Origin: Brevundimonas sp. NIBR10
GTDB lineage: Bacteria; Pseudomonadota; Alphaproteobacteria; Caulobacterales; Caulobacteraceae
Direction: 5' to 3'
Assembly: GCF_027912515.1 (NCBI RefSeq)
Contig: NZ_CP115464.1
Coordinates: forward strand, 1,116,001-1,180,000
Length of the DNA stretch: 64,000 nt
Each line of letters begins with the position of its first letter. Positions within the stretch are counted from its first letter, which is position 1. The translations under genes were made by a program, and so were the position numbers. Under the pieces are notes generated by a model that saw only the letters and a program-made list of their open reading frames with translations, did no database searches and was not told the origin of the DNA. Positions 44,940 to 54,217 of this stretch are shown piece by piece.

Positions 44940-46256
44940 TCAGGCGGCGGGGCTGACCCGCCAGATGACGTTGCCGACGTCATCGGCGACCAGAAGCGCG
45001 CCGGTCCGGTCGGACTGGACTCCGACCGGGCGACCCTGGGCCTGGCTCTGCGCATTCAGGAAGCCGGTCAGGACGTCCTGGGGCGGGCCAGAAGGCTTTC
45101 CGCCTGCGAACGGCACGAAGATGACCTTGTAGCCGCTGGGCTCGCTGCGGTTCCACGAGCCGTGCTGGCCGATGAAGGCCCCGTTCCTGAACCGGGGCAT
45201 GGTCGTGCCGTCATAGAAGGTCAGGCCCAGCGACGCCGTGTGCGCCCCCAGCGCATAGTCCGGACGGATGGCAGACGCTACCATCGCGGGATTGGCGGGC
45301 TTGACCCGCTCATCGACGGTCTGGCCGTAATAGCTCCAGGGCCAGCCATAGAAGGCCCCCGGTGTCACCGAGGTCATGTAATCGGGGACCAGGTCATCCC
45401 CCAGTTCGTCACGCTCGTTGACAGCAACCCACAGCATCCCGCTTTCGGGGTTCCAGGCCATGCCGACCGGGTTGCGCAGGCCCCCGGCATGGATGCGGCT
45501 GACGCCCGTCATCCGGTCGATTTCCAGGATGGCGGCGCGGTTCGTCTCTTCCGCCATGCCGTGGTCGGCGATGTTGGAGTTGGACCCCACCCCGACATAG
45601 AGTTTGGATCCGTCCGCACTGGCGACCAGGCTCTTGGTCCAGTGGTGGTTGCGCTGGGCCGGCAGGTCGGTGAGCCGGGTCGGGGGCTCCGAGGCCTCGG
45701 TCTGGCCGTCCTGATAGGGGACGCTGACCACGGAATCGGCGTTGGCGACGTACAGCCGTCCCCCCGCGAGGGCCATGCCGAAGGGCGAGGTCAGGCCCGA
45801 GAGGAAGACGGATTTCATCTCGGCGATCCCGTCGCCGTCGGCGTCGCGCAGCAGGCTGATCCGGTTGGCGCTGGGCGTGACCGACCCGGCCTTCTTCATG
45901 AACAGGGTCTGGAAGAAGCCCTTGATGCCCTCGTCCTTCTTGAGACCCTCGGGCTTGGGCGGGGCGGCGCTTTCGGCGACCAGGATGTCGCCGTTGGGCA
46001 GGCGGTAGATCCAGCGCGGATGGTCCAGCCCGCTTGCAAAGGCCTGCACCCTCAGCCCCGGTGCCGCGATCGGCGTGGCACCCGCCGGCCAGCCCACCGC
46101 GTCGGCGACCTTCACGGTCGGGAACAGCCCTCTGTGCGGCTCGGGCAGGGTCGGATTGCTTCCGAACCCGGCCGAGGGGGGCAGGGGCGCGGGCCCTCCA
46201 CAGGCCGCCAGGGCCAGGGCGGCGGTCGAGACCAGGATCAGGGCGTGTCGGGACAT
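44940..46256 (-). CDS. PQQ-dependent sugar dehydrogenase-like lipoprotein (sorbosone dehydrogenase family)
   Basis: A 438-residue protein with a lipobox (LALAACGG) and a six-bladed beta-propeller of the glucose/sorbosone dehydrogenase family. Landmarks are FASGLDHPRWIYRLPNGDIL, NRISLLRDADGDGIAE, NHHWTKSLVASADGSKLYVG, AAILEIDRMTGVSRIHAGGLRNPVGMAWNPESG and FIGQHGSWNRSEPSGYKV. It would oxidise a sugar or aldose outside the inner membrane with PQQ as cofactor; no pqq genes lie near, and not all family members bind PQQ. It lies 15 bases downstream of the lipocalin gene's stop region on the same strand. Confidence 0.82.
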   Translation of the reverse strand: MSRHALILVSTAALALAACGGPAPLPPSAGFGSNPTLPEPHRGLFPTVKVADAVGWPAGATPIAAPGLRVQAFASGLDHPRWIYRLPNGDILVAESAAPPKPEGLKKDEGIKGFFQTLFMKKAGSVTPSANRISLLRDADGDGIAEMKSVFLSGLTSPFGMALAGGRLYVANADSVVSVPYQDGQTEASEPPTRLTDLPAQRNHHWTKSLVASADGSKLYVGVGSNSNIADHGMAEETNRAAILEIDRMTGVSRIHAGGLRNPVGMAWNPESGMLWVAVNERDELGDDLVPDYMTSVTPGAFYGWPWSYYGQTVDERVKPANPAMVASAIRPDYALGAHTASLGLTFYDGTTMPRFRNGAFIGQHGSWNRSEPSGYKVIFVPFAGGKPSGPPQDVLTGFLNAQSQAQGRPVGVQSDRTGALLVADDVGNVIWRVSPAA

Positions 46257-46271
46257 GGTCGGGCTTTCGGG

Positions 46272-46820
46272 TCAGTTCGGAAGCGGAGCGGGAAACTCGA
46301 GACGGTCGGTATCATAGCCCAAGGCGCGGGCCCGCTGGACCAGCCGCTCCAGCTCCGCCGGCGAGGGCGCGGTGCGGGTATAGATCCACAGCCGATCGAA
46401 GGTCGGATCCGCCGAGATGAACCAGCTGTAGGCCTCGTCGTGATCCAGGATCCAGAAGTCCCAGGTCACCAGGCCCCCGAAATAGCGGGCACGGAATTTG
46501 GTGTTGGCCCCGGGGTCCAGGATGGTGGCGCGGGCCCCGATGGCCTTCTCCTTGCCGGTCGGGGTCTTGTCCTGACAGGTGTCGCGCAGGGTCAGGCTGT
46601 CGGGACCGGTCAGGCTGTAGCTGGTCGTGCCGGCGACGCAGCCGTCGGTCAGCCGCATCGGGGTGCGCCCGATCTCGAGCCAGCGGCCACTGTACAGGCG
46701 CTCGGCGTCCACCGCCTTGGCCGGCTGGGGCGCGCGGTAGGCGGACATGGGCGGGGCGGTCACGCAGGCCGACAGGGCCATCGCGGCGGTCGCCGCGACC
46801 AGAAGGGTTCTCAGGGACAT
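46272..46820 (-). CDS. Lipocalin-family outer membrane lipoprotein (Blc-like)
   Basis: A 182-residue protein with lipoprotein signal (MSLRTLLVAATAAMALSAC). The mature part has lipocalin landmarks: RLYSGRWLEIGRTPMRL is the G-x-W motif of the first strand, FRARYFGGLVTWDFWILDHD fits strands F-G, and YSWFISADPTFDRLWIYTRT contains the conserved T-D-x-x-x-x-W-I/L-x-x-R-like region. Blc-type lipocalins bind fatty acids or lysophospholipids in the outer membrane. The ATG at 46820 follows GGAGCGG. It is likely co-transcribed with the dehydrogenase-like gene. Confidence 0.82.
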   Translation of the reverse strand: MSLRTLLVAATAAMALSACVTAPPMSAYRAPQPAKAVDAERLYSGRWLEIGRTPMRLTDGCVAGTTSYSLTGPDSLTLRDTCQDKTPTGKEKAIGARATILDPGANTKFRARYFGGLVTWDFWILDHDEAYSWFISADPTFDRLWIYTRTAPSPAELERLVQRARALGYDTDRLEFPAPLPN

Positions 46821-46885
46821 GGTCCGCTCCATAAGCGCATCTGCAATCCCGCAGCTACGTCGAGGTTCCGCCGACGGACGCGGCC

Positions 46886-47791
46886 TCAGCCGACGCTCAG
46901 ATCGCGGGGCGGGCTGATCCGGCGAAAGCGCGCCTCGATGAAGGAAAACAGCCCGAAGGCGATGAAGCCCAGGGCCACGCATCCCAGCACCCAGGGCCCC
47001 GCCGGCTGGGCCGCCAGTCCGTCCAGGGCGTCGCCGAAGGTGCGGACCTCGGACGCGCGTGAGCTCAGGCCGCCCAGCACCACGAACACGCCGAGCGGCA
47101 ACAGGGACACCCCCTTGGCGACATTGCCGGCCTTGGCCAGGGGCGACAGCCGTCGGCACAGGGTCTCCGAACAGGTCAGCCTGCCGGTGAAGTCGGCGCG
47201 CAGACCGTTGACGACGTTGCCGATCCCGATCCCGATGATGATCAGTCCAACCCCGATCAGCAGCAGGTCGCCCGACGGAAAGGCCAGGACCCGCGCGGCG
47301 GCGTCATGGGTCGCGACGGCGCCCTCGATCCGGGCCTCGGCCGGGCGGTCGATCCACAGCAGGCGAAGGGCCGTCAGCGCCAGCGCCAGGTGGACCAGGC
47401 CGTTGGCGCCCTGTCCCGCCCGCTTCATCAGTCCGTCGCGAGAGCGGCCTTCGTGGTCGGCGTCGAAGACGGATTGCAGCACGCACCACTGGACGAACGC
47501 CAGAAGCCCAAGCCCCAGAAGAAGCAACCAGACCCGGCCCAGCGGCTGGGCGGCCAGCCAGAGGGTGGTCTCCTGCGATCCTGCCGCATCGTCGAGCACC
47601 CCCAGGGCGGCCAGCAGGGTCAGGACACCGGCCGACAGATAGACGAAGCCGAGCGCCCCATAGCCGATGCGGGCCGCCGTCTCGATCGCGTGGTGGACGG
47701 GGCGGCGTCTGGCCGGGATCAGGGTCTTCACCAGAGGCAGGCGGTGGACCCAGCGGTCGAGGCGGGTCCGCGCGGTGTCGATGATTCTCAC
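46886..47791 (-). CDS. DUF1206 family membrane protein
   Basis: A 301-residue inner-membrane protein with six predicted helices in three similar pairs, each preceded by an R-x-G or K-x-G-like turn: [39 protein letters not shown] and [20 protein letters not shown]. This threefold repeat is characteristic of DUF1206. A long cytoplasmic N-terminus precedes helix 1. The start is set at GTG 47791, eight bases after GGGAGG; an ATG at 47842 would add 17 residues with no ribosome site. Function is unknown for the whole family. It is divergent from the ABC transporter gene. Confidence 0.8.
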   Translation of the reverse strand: MRIIDTARTRLDRWVHRLPLVKTLIPARRRPVHHAIETAARIGYGALGFVYLSAGVLTLLAALGVLDDAAGSQETTLWLAAQPLGRVWLLLLGLGLLAFVQWCVLQSVFDADHEGRSRDGLMKRAGQGANGLVHLALALTALRLLWIDRPAEARIEGAVATHDAAARVLAFPSGDLLLIGVGLIIIGIGIGNVVNGLRADFTGRLTCSETLCRRLSPLAKAGNVAKGVSLLPLGVFVVLGGLSSRASEVRTFGDALDGLAAQPAGPWVLGCVALGFIAFGLFSFIEARFRRISPPRDLSVG

Positions 47792-47949
47792 GTGGCGCGC
47801 CTCCCGACCGGCATGAACACCTCCGGTGCCCAAAGGCTCCATGCAGCGGCGTGGAGGGCAAAGGCGCGCCTTGCGTCTTGAGCGGCGAGCGAACGTCGCC
47901 ATATTGCGCGGGCGGGCCGGACGACAACGTCGGGCACCGGGGAGCCTCC

Positions 47950-48906
47950 ATGCCGTCCGCCATCACCATCACGGGTCTGACCAAGACCTACAAGTCGGGT
48001 CTGCAGGCCCTGAAACAGGTCGATCTGACCATCGAACGCGGCGAGATCTTCGCCCTGCTGGGTCCGAACGGGGCAGGCAAGACGACCCTGATCTCGATCG
48101 TCTGCGGCATCGTCTCGCCCTCGACCGGCACGGTCATCGCCGACGGGCACGACATCCAGAAGGACTATCGGCTGGCGCGGTCGAAGATCGGCCTGGTGCC
48201 GCAGGAACTGACCACCGACGCCTTCGAGACCGTGCTGGCGACCGTGACCTTCTCGCGCGGTCTGTTCGGAAAGTCGCCGAACCCGGCCTTCATCGAGCAG
48301 GTGCTCAAGGACCTGTCGCTGTGGGACAAGAAGGACTCAAAGATCATGACGCTGTCGGGCGGCATGAAGCGGCGGGTGATGATCGCCAAGGCCCTGTCTC
48401 ACGAGCCCGATATCCTGTTCCTGGACGAGCCGACCGCTGGCGTCGATGTCGAGCTGCGCCGTGACATGTGGGGGCTGGTCCGAAAGCTGCGCGATCGCGG
48501 CGTCACCATCATCCTGACCACCCACTATATCGAGGAGGCCGAGGAAATGGCCGATCGGGTGGGGGTGATCCTGAAGGGCGAACTGATCCTCGTCGAACAG
48601 ACCGCCACCCTGATGAAGAAGCTGGGCAGGAAGACCCTGACGCTGAACCTGACCGAGACGCTGGCCGCCGTGCCGCCCGAACTGGCGCGCTGGAACGTCA
48701 GCCTGAACGCCGAGGCCCACGAGCTGGTCTATGAGTTCGACGCCAATGCCGAGGACACCGGGGTGCCGTCCCTGATCCGCGCGCTGGAAGAGCTGGGTAT
48801 CGGCTTCAAGGACCTGAACACCAAACAGAGCTCGCTGGAGGACATCTTCGTCAGCCTCGTGCATCGCGACAAGACGCCCACCCTCTCGGCAGGAGCGGCC
48901 GCATGA
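47950..48906 (+). CDS. ABC-2 type transporter, ATP-binding protein
   Basis: A 318-residue ATPase with Walker [20 protein letters not shown]-loop VPQELTT, signature [16 protein letters not shown], Walker [14 protein letters not shown] and the switch His in [18 protein letters not shown]. The 80-residue C-terminal extension is typical of DrrA/NodI-like exporters. The ATG at 47950 follows GGGGAG. The permease gene starts in the last four bases, so the pair forms one exporter. Substrates of this group include drugs, polysaccharides and lipids; nothing here identifies which. Confidence 0.92.
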   Translation: MPSAITITGLTKTYKSGLQALKQVDLTIERGEIFALLGPNGAGKTTLISIVCGIVSPSTGTVIADGHDIQKDYRLARSKIGLVPQELTTDAFETVLATVTFSRGLFGKSPNPAFIEQVLKDLSLWDKKDSKIMTLSGGMKRRVMIAKALSHEPDILFLDEPTAGVDVELRRDMWGLVRKLRDRGVTIILTTHYIEEAEEMADRVGVILKGELILVEQTATLMKKLGRKTLTLNLTETLAAVPPELARWNVSLNAEAHELVYEFDANAEDTGVPSLIRALEELGIGFKDLNTKQSSLEDIFVSLVHRDKTPTLSAGAAA

Positions 48907-49670
48907 CTTTCAACGCATACGGCGTCTGGGCGATCTACCGGTTCGAGATGGCGCGGGCCCTGCGTACCCTGTGGCAGTCGGTGGTCACGCCGGTGATCAC
49001 CACGGCGCTCTATTTCGTCGTCTTCGGCTCGGCCATCGGCGGGCGGATGACCGAGGTGGACGGCGTGGCCTACGGCGCCTTCATCGTGCCGGGCCTGATC
49101 ATGCTGAGCCTGTTCACCCAGTCGATCTTCAACGCCTCGTTCGGCATCTATTTTCCCAAGTTTACCGGCACGATCTACGAGATCCTGTCGGCGCCCGTGT
49201 CGCCCATGGAGATCGTCATCGCCTATGTCGGGGCGGCGGCGACCAAGTCGGCGGTGCTGGGGCTGATCATCCTGGCCACGGCGGCCTTCTTCGTGCCCTT
49301 GCAGGTGCTGCATCCGGTGGCGATGTTCGCCATGCTGGTGCTGATCTCGGTCACCTTCAGCCTGTTCGGCTTCATCATCGGCATCTGGGCGGACGGGTTC
49401 GAACAGCTGCAGATGATCCCCATGCTGGTGGTGACACCCCTGACGTTTCTGGGCGGGTCCTTCTATTCGATCGACATGCTGCCGCCGGTGTGGCGGACCA
49501 TCACCCTGTTCAACCCGGTGGTCTATCTGATCTCGGGCTTCCGCTGGACCTTTTACGGCTCGGGGGACGTTGCGGTGGGGTGGAGCGTTCTGGCGACCCT
49601 GGGTTTCCTCGGGGTCTGTCTGCTGATCGTCGGCTGGATGTTCAAGACCGGCTACCGCCTGAAGGCGTAG
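48903..49670 (+). CDS. ABC-2 type transporter, permease protein
   Basis: A 255-residue membrane protein of the ABC-2 (DrrB/NodJ-like) permease family with six helices. Typical segments are [20 protein letters not shown], a [20 protein letters not shown] coupling region and [23 protein letters not shown], the conserved end of ABC-2 domains, followed by [13 protein letters not shown]. It overlaps the ATPase gene by ATGA and should dimerise to form the export channel. A DUF427 gene follows 12 bases later but is probably unrelated. Confidence 0.92.
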   Translation: MTFNAYGVWAIYRFEMARALRTLWQSVVTPVITTALYFVVFGSAIGGRMTEVDGVAYGAFIVPGLIMLSLFTQSIFNASFGIYFPKFTGTIYEILSAPVSPMEIVIAYVGAAATKSAVLGLIILATAAFFVPLQVLHPVAMFAMLVLISVTFSLFGFIIGIWADGFEQLQMIPMLVVTPLTFLGGSFYSIDMLPPVWRTITLFNPVVYLISGFRWTFYGSGDVAVGWSVLATLGFLGVCLLIVGWMFKTGYRLKA

Positions 49671-49682
49671 GGAGACATCGTC

Positions 49683-49964
49683 ATGGTCGAAGCCGTCTGG
49701 AACGGGGCCGTCATCGCGCGGTCTGACGACACCGTCGTGGTCGAGGGCAACCACTATTTCCCGCGCGCGGCCGTGGACGCCGCCGTGCTGAAACCCAGCG
49801 CGACGACCAGCGTCTGTGGCTGGAAGGGGACCGCGTCCTATCACTCGATCGAGGTGGACGGGAAAACCAACACCGACGCCGCCTGGTACTATCCCGAACC
49901 CAAGTCGGCGGCGGCCGAGATCGCCGACCGCATCGCCTTCTGGAAGGGCGTTCAGGTCCGCTGA
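49683..49964 (+). CDS. DUF427 domain protein
   Basis: A 93-residue protein matching the DUF427 family: VEAVWNGAVIARSDDTVVVEGNHYFP, VLKPSATTSVCGWKGTASYHS and WYYPEPKSAAAEIADRIAFW are its three conserved stretches. The fold is a small beta-sandwich; the biochemical role is unknown. It follows the ABC transporter genes on the same strand with a short gap and the ribosome site GGGAGA. Confidence 0.88.
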   Translation: MVEAVWNGAVIARSDDTVVVEGNHYFPRAAVDAAVLKPSATTSVCGWKGTASYHSIEVDGKTNTDAAWYYPEPKSAAAEIADRIAFWKGVQVR

Positions 49965-50000
49965 CCGGCGGGCCGCGACAGTCGCCCCGGGGAGCGGGTC

Positions 50001-51032
50001 ATGAATCCGACCCGGTTCGAGGGCAAGCCTTCCGGCCCCGTACGAAGACCCCCGCGTGAGCCCGCCATGACCGATCGAGACGACGCGACCGAAGACACCC
50101 CCCAGACCCCGTCCCAGATCGCGCACCAGCCCTTCGTGCGCCGTCAGGCCCAGTGGGGTCGGCCGCCGTCGCAGATCTTCCAGGTCGGGCCCCTGCCGAA
50201 GGCGACGCCGCTTCCGCCCCTGCCCGAGCCCCCGCCGATGCGGGCACCGGTCGCCGCCCCGCGCCCGTCGGGTTCGGCCTCGTCCATTCTCAGCGGATCG
50301 ATGATCCCCCGCGCGGCTCCGGCCCGGCCCGCCGCTCCGGCGGCCGCTCCGACCACGCCCCAACCGGTTGCCCCCACGGCGGCGTCCACGCACGTCGCTG
50401 CACCCGCGAGGCTCGCCATCGACGCAGAGGTCCGCCCCCTGCCGCCCGCGCCCCGGATATCGCCCGTACCCCTGGCGCCCACGGTGACGCCCCCGTCGGC
50501 GCCGGAAACGGTCGCCCCATCCGCCGCGATCGGTGTGCGACCCCGGCCCGCGCCGAAGTCCAGGATGCCCCTCTATGCCGGTGGCGCGGTGGCGGTTCTG
50601 CTGCTGGCCGCAGGCGGGGTCTGGCTCGCCACCCGCACGGTTCCGATCGAGACCCCCGTGGCGGCCGAGGTCACGGCCCCGGTGTCTGCGCCGGCATCCG
50701 TGCCGGTGACACCGGTCGCGCCGCCCGAGGTCGCCTCAGCGCTCGAGGCTGCTGTGACCACGCCCACGCCCACGTCCACGCCCGCGCTTGCGCCCCGCGC
50801 GGTTCCACCAATGCCGACCACCTCTCCGACCAGGGCCGCCTCCCAACCCGCGCCGTCCCGCTCATCCGCGCCCACGCGAGCGCCTGTCGCCTCGACGCCG
50901 GAGCCCGTCGCCCCTCCCGCGATCGAGACCCAGCCCCTGATCGTCCCCGCGCCGCCGCCACCGACCGCCGCGAGGCCGTCGCAGGCCGATCCCGACGCCC
51001 CGATCTCGACCCGGCCCCAGCCGCTGGACTGA
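50001..51032 (+). CDS. Large proline/alanine-rich single-pass membrane protein
   Basis: A 343-residue protein. The cytoplasmic N-terminal 190 residues are Pro/Ala-rich but include a conserved-looking patch (QIAHQPFVRRQAQWGRPPSQ). One transmembrane helix (about 193-210, PLYAGGAVAVLLLAAGGVWLAT) is followed by a periplasmic tail of about 130 residues of Pro, Ala, Thr and Val, ending RPQPLD. Topology and ending match the shorter protein at 44324-44866. GGGGAG lies before the ATG at 50001; a second ATG at 50067 is possible. Composition this skewed could mislead, but the TM helix and ribosome site support a real gene. Confidence 0.6.
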   Translation: MNPTRFEGKPSGPVRRPPREPAMTDRDDATEDTPQTPSQIAHQPFVRRQAQWGRPPSQIFQVGPLPKATPLPPLPEPPPMRAPVAAPRPSGSASSILSGSMIPRAAPARPAAPAAAPTTPQPVAPTAASTHVAAPARLAIDAEVRPLPPAPRISPVPLAPTVTPPSAPETVAPSAAIGVRPRPAPKSRMPLYAGGAVAVLLLAAGGVWLATRTVPIETPVAAEVTAPVSAPASVPVTPVAPPEVASALEAAVTTPTPTSTPALAPRAVPPMPTTSPTRAASQPAPSRSSAPTRAPVASTPEPVAPPAIETQPLIVPAPPPPTAARPSQADPDAPISTRPQPLD

Positions 51033-51054
51033 GGCGAACGCAGGGCGACGCCAT

Positions 51055-51168
51055 GCGGAAGGAATTTATTCCTTCCGCCTCCTTGCGCATGGGCCGGCAG
51101 CAGCTATGTGGGGTGGATAGCGACCGTCGCCGTCGGCTTTCAAACGGTTGAAACGGTTGAAACGATCG
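51055..51168. repeat. Palindrome and tandem 9-base repeats between convergent genes
   Basis: GCGGAAGGAA-TTTA-TTCCTTCCGC at 51055-51078 is a perfect 10-base inverted repeat. Three tandem 9-mers follow at 51142-51168: AAACGGTTG twice, then AAACGATCG. They lie downstream of both flanking genes. The palindrome could work as a terminator hairpin although no T-run follows; the repeats have no known role. Confidence 0.55.
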
Positions 51169-51198
51169 ACGCTTTTTATCGGCCGTTCGGATCAGCGC

Positions 51199-51594
51199 TC
51201 AGGCCGTACGCAGGGTCAGGTAGCCGCGCTCGACCATGCGGCGCAGGCCCTCATAGGCCTCCGACAGTTCCTCATAGGCGCTGCGGAAGGCGGTGAGGCG
51301 GGCGGTCTGGTCGGGGGTGACGGGTGAGCCGGATTCGGATAGGCGCAGGGCCTCCGAGACCCATTTCGTGCGGGCCGTGGCGACCGAGACGGCCAGGCGC
51401 TGGAACATGGCCGCGTCGATCACCGACAGGGAGGCGGCGATGACCTCGCGGTTGGAGATGAAGGCGGTGTAGTCGATCTGCTCCAGCAGGCCGCGCAGGC
51501 GGCGCTGCTCGTGCGGATCGGAATCCTGCGGCTCGAAATGGTCGCGCGAGCGGCGGGTGGAACCGGTGAGGATACTCGACATCGTCAGACCCAT
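51199..51594 (-). CDS. Hypothetical helical protein
   Basis: A roughly 131-residue soluble protein that is nearly all alpha-helical: RRLRGLLEQIDYTAFISNRE, SLSVIDAAMFQRLAVSVATARTKWVSEAL and LTAFRSAYEELSEAYEGLRRMVERG. No known domain was recognised. The beginning could be ATG 51594 or 51582; neither has a clear ribosome site. Its upstream neighbour on the same strand ends 59 bases away and may be in the same transcript. Confidence 0.6.
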   Translation of the reverse strand: MGLTMSSILTGSTRRSRDHFEPQDSDPHEQRRLRGLLEQIDYTAFISNREVIAASLSVIDAAMFQRLAVSVATARTKWVSEALRLSESGSPVTPDQTARLTAFRSAYEELSEAYEGLRRMVERGYLTLRTA

Positions 51595-51653
51595 GGGGCG
51601 GGGAGCGGGGGGCGGAAACGGGGGCGTCAGGGCCTGAGGGTGCGCCTCGCCGG

Positions 51654-52178
51654 TTAACGATCTGTTCCAGTGGCCACCGGCCGGGGCCGGTCCGGCGCGG
51701 TCCACCCGGGTGGCAGGGGTTCGCCCCAGCCCTCGGGCAGGTCGGCCGGGTCGTGGTTGAAATAGCCGGTGGGTGAGCGGAACCCCAGCACATACCAGAC
51801 CTCGATCATCCGGCCCCAGGCCAGGGCCGTCATCGGCGCGGGGGCCGTCTTCAGGGCGGCCAGGCCCAGGCCCAGCCGACCCGCGACGTCGGCGGCCTCC
51901 AGCGGGCCGTCCGGTTCGGACAGGATGTCGTCGATCAGGGTGTTCAGGGCGGTCTCGACCCGGCGCACGACCTTGGGCGAGGCGGCGTCGGGGCCCAGGG
52001 TCCAGTCGCGCGCTTCGGCACGCAGGGCCGTCAGGCGAGTGCGGATCTCCGGGGTGAGCCGGGCAGTCTCGTCGTCGGGCGCGGGTTCAGGCTTGCGCTC
52101 CTGCAACAGGCGCACGGCCAGGGCACCCCCGGCGACGAGGACCAGGGCGATGGCCTGGATGGCGCGGGCGTTACTCAT
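51654..52178 (-). CDS. Hypothetical membrane-anchored protein
   Basis: A 174-residue protein with an N-terminal transmembrane helix (IQAIALVLVAGGALAVRLL) and a soluble part with acidic helices (TARLTPEIRTRLTALRAEAR and VVRRVETALNTLIDDILSE), a middle helix pair and a proline- and tryptophan-rich end (FNHDPADLPEGWGEPLPPGW). I do not recognise the family. It is on the minus strand between two other small unknown genes. A 227-base region upstream holds no clear gene. Confidence 0.6.
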   Translation of the reverse strand: MSNARAIQAIALVLVAGGALAVRLLQERKPEPAPDDETARLTPEIRTRLTALRAEARDWTLGPDAASPKVVRRVETALNTLIDDILSEPDGPLEAADVAGRLGLGLAALKTAPAPMTALAWGRMIEVWYVLGFRSPTGYFNHDPADLPEGWGEPLPPGWTAPDRPRPVATGTDR

Positions 52179-52405
52179 GACGGGGCGTGGGCGCGGGACA
52201 TGGACCGGATCTCCGCCCGGCCCGTGCCCGCGTCAAGTCAGAGCAGGGCGGCGAACAGGACGGCGACCACCATGACGTCGAAGGCGCGAAAGGCGGAAGG
52301 GAGGAATGACATGGGCTGGGACCGCTGGATCGGGACAGAGGCCCCGTTCGCTGCAAGCCCCAGGCCAGATCGCGCATCAGGCGAAACGGCGCGTGGGTCG
52401 GTGGA

Positions 52406-52780
52406 TCAGACCTCGGTCTTGCCGGTCTTGCCGACGGGGGGGCGGCGCTCCTTCTCGCCCGAATACTCGGCCCCCAGATAGGTCGATCGGGCCGCATCCA
52501 TGACCGGCGGGCCGCCCCGAATGCCGGTGCGCTGCCCGCCCTGGCCGATCAACTGGGCTGCGAAGGCGGCTGCGGGGGCGGCACTGACGTCGCGGATCAG
52601 GGTGGCGCGCTGGGCAGGCTCTGCCGGGCCATCCTGTGCAGGGTCGGGCTCGATGTCTGTCGGAACGAGGGCGCGAGAGGCGGGGCCTTCGCCGGGCCTG
52701 CGCCGCTGGGACGCGCGACGATCGCCGGAGCGACGCTCATTGCCCGCGATCGGGGGAATGGGTCGGACGCCGTCGGTCAT
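52406..52780 (-). CDS. Hypothetical protein next to phaR
   Basis: A 124-residue protein with an Arg-rich N-terminal half (NERRSGDRRASQRRRPGE) and a more conserved-looking C-terminal part (AAAFAAQLIGQGGQRTGIRGG, then DAARSTYLGAEYSGEKERRPPVGKTGKTEV). The phrase ARSTYLGAEYSG recurs, as I recall, in short alphaproteobacterial proteins of unknown role. It lies 13 bases downstream of phaR in the same orientation, so co-expression with it is likely. There is no signal peptide or membrane segment. Confidence 0.65.
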   Translation of the reverse strand: MTDGVRPIPPIAGNERRSGDRRASQRRRPGEGPASRALVPTDIEPDPAQDGPAEPAQRATLIRDVSAAPAAAFAAQLIGQGGQRTGIRGGPPVMDAARSTYLGAEYSGEKERRPPVGKTGKTEV

Positions 52781-52793
52781 CGCCCGGCGGTCC

Positions 52794-53420
52794 TCACGGC
52801 TTGGGGGTTGAGGCGATGCGCTCGATCTGGGCCCGCATCTCTTCCATCTGACGGCGCATCTCGTCCAGCGGATCGGGGCCGGAGGGGGCTGCCGGCGCGG
52901 CCTCCTGAGGGGCCTCGGGCTCGGGACGGGCGGCGGTGTAGGTCGAGAAGGCCGGGAACATCTTCATGGCGTTCTGGAAGATGGCCATGTTCTGCTTGAC
53001 GGCCTCCTCCATCAGATTGCCGGTCGGACCGCTGGAGAAGGCCTTGGCGACCTGGGTGCGGTACTGCTCCTGCTGGCGCGAGAAGCTCTCCAGCGACATC
53101 TCCAGATACGAGGGCAGCACCCCCTGCATCTGGCCGCCGTAGAAGCCGATCAGCTGGCGCAGGAACTGGACCGGCAACAGGGCCTCGCCCCGGCTCTCTT
53201 CCTCGAAGATGATCTGGGTCAGGATCTGGCGGGTCAGCTCCTCGTTGGTCTTGGCGTCGAAGACCACGAAGTCGGTGCCCTCGCGGACCATCTTGGCGAG
53301 GTCTTCCAGGGTGACGTAGGCGCTAGTGCGAGTGTTGTAGAGGCGGCGGTTGGCGTATTTCTTGATGACGACGACGTCGCCGTCCTTGGCCTTGCCAGTG
53401 TTGGGTTTGTCGTCAGCCAC
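52794..53420 (-). CDS. phaR: Polyhydroxyalkanoate synthesis repressor PhaR
   Basis: A 208-residue transcription repressor that binds DNA and polyhydroxybutyrate granules and controls phasin genes. The N-terminal PhaR domain is clear (VVVIKKYANRRLYNTRTSAYVTLEDLAKMVREG), followed by the accumulation-regulator domain (LTQIIFEEESRGEALLPVQFLRQLIGFYGGQMQGVLPSYLE) and a C-terminal part with Ala/Pro linker and helix. An acetyl-CoA acetyltransferase gene, the first enzyme of PHB synthesis, lies 950 bases away, which agrees with a role in carbon storage. Confidence 0.95.
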   Translation of the reverse strand: MADDKPNTGKAKDGDVVVIKKYANRRLYNTRTSAYVTLEDLAKMVREGTDFVVFDAKTNEELTRQILTQIIFEEESRGEALLPVQFLRQLIGFYGGQMQGVLPSYLEMSLESFSRQQEQYRTQVAKAFSSGPTGNLMEEAVKQNMAIFQNAMKMFPAFSTYTAARPEPEAPQEAAPAAPSGPDPLDEMRRQMEEMRAQIERIASTPKP

Positions 53421-53512
53421 GCCGATCCAGCTCCCTGTCGATTTTGATCAGTATCCCGCAGTGCGAAGACGGACGCCAGAGGCTTGTTGCACCGCGTTCC
53501 GGGACCCCGACA

Positions 53513-54217
53513 TCAGGCCAGCTGTGGGGCCAGGACGACCCCGACGAGGACTGCGACCCAGTGAACGGCGGCACCCGCCACCACGAACCCGTGCCAGATG
53601 GCACGGCGGAACTTCACCCGGGGACTGATGAAGACGAACACGCCGGTGGTGTAGATCAGCCCGCCCAGCACCAGCAGGGCCAGGGCGATGGGATGAACCG
53701 TCTCCAGCATGGGCTTCATCGCCACCACCGCCAGCCAGCCGAACAGGATATAGACCCCGCTCCAGAAGGCGTCGGAGATGCGGGGCGCGACCAGCTTGAC
53801 CGCCACGCCCGCCGCAGCGATGGCCCAGACCACCAGGGTGAAGCCGATGGCCCACATCCCCTCGAATCTCTGGGTCGTAAAGGGGGTATAGCTGCCCGCG
53901 ATCATCAGAAAGATCGCCGCCTCGTCCATCCGCCTCAGCACGGGCCGGGCGGCGCATGGGTTGGTCCAGTTGTAGATGGTCGAAGTGGTCAGCATGGCGA
54001 TCAGGCAGATCGCATAGACCGCCGTGGCGATGACCGCTCCGGGTCCGCCGTAGATCGCCGCCAGCACCGCCAGGACGATGCCGCCGACGCTGGCCAGGGA
54101 CAGGCCGGTGATATGGACCCACAGATCGGCCAGGCGCTCGGCCCGGGTCTGGTAGTGATCGATCATGTCCAGCGCGTCGGGCGTGCAGACATGGGTAAAC
54201 AATGACTTCAGGCGCAT
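53513..54217 (-). CDS. Hemolysin III (PAQR) family membrane protein
   Basis: A 234-residue membrane protein with seven predicted helices. Signatures of the YqfA/HlyIII family are HITGLSLASVGGIVLAVLAA, STIYNWTNPCAARPVLRRMDEAAIFLMIAGSYTPF, with the conserved Asp and S-x-x-x-H/N metal-site motif, and a late FRRAIWHGFVVAGAAVHWVAVL containing the His pair. Family members may be metal-dependent hydrolases of membrane lipids; haemolytic action is not general. The start at 54217 is favoured by GGAG eight bases upstream; ATG 54223 or 54286 are alternatives. It is divergent from the thiolase gene. Confidence 0.85.
   Translation of the reverse strand: MRLKSLFTHVCTPDALDMIDHYQTRAERLADLWVHITGLSLASVGGIVLAVLAAIYGGPGAVIATAVYAICLIAMLTTSTIYNWTNPCAARPVLRRMDEAAIFLMIAGSYTPFTTQRFEGMWAIGFTLVVWAIAAAGVAVKLVAPRISDAFWSGVYILFGWLAVVAMKPMLETVHPIALALLVLGGLIYTTGVFVFISPRVKFRRAIWHGFVVAGAAVHWVAVLVGVVLAPQLA

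Noticed and set aside
52238..52312. Possible 24-residue minus-strand peptide MSFLPSAFRAFDVMVVAVLF with a hydrophobic end
   Set aside because: It looks like a tiny membrane peptide, but no convincing ribosome site is seen and length alone cannot separate it from chance.
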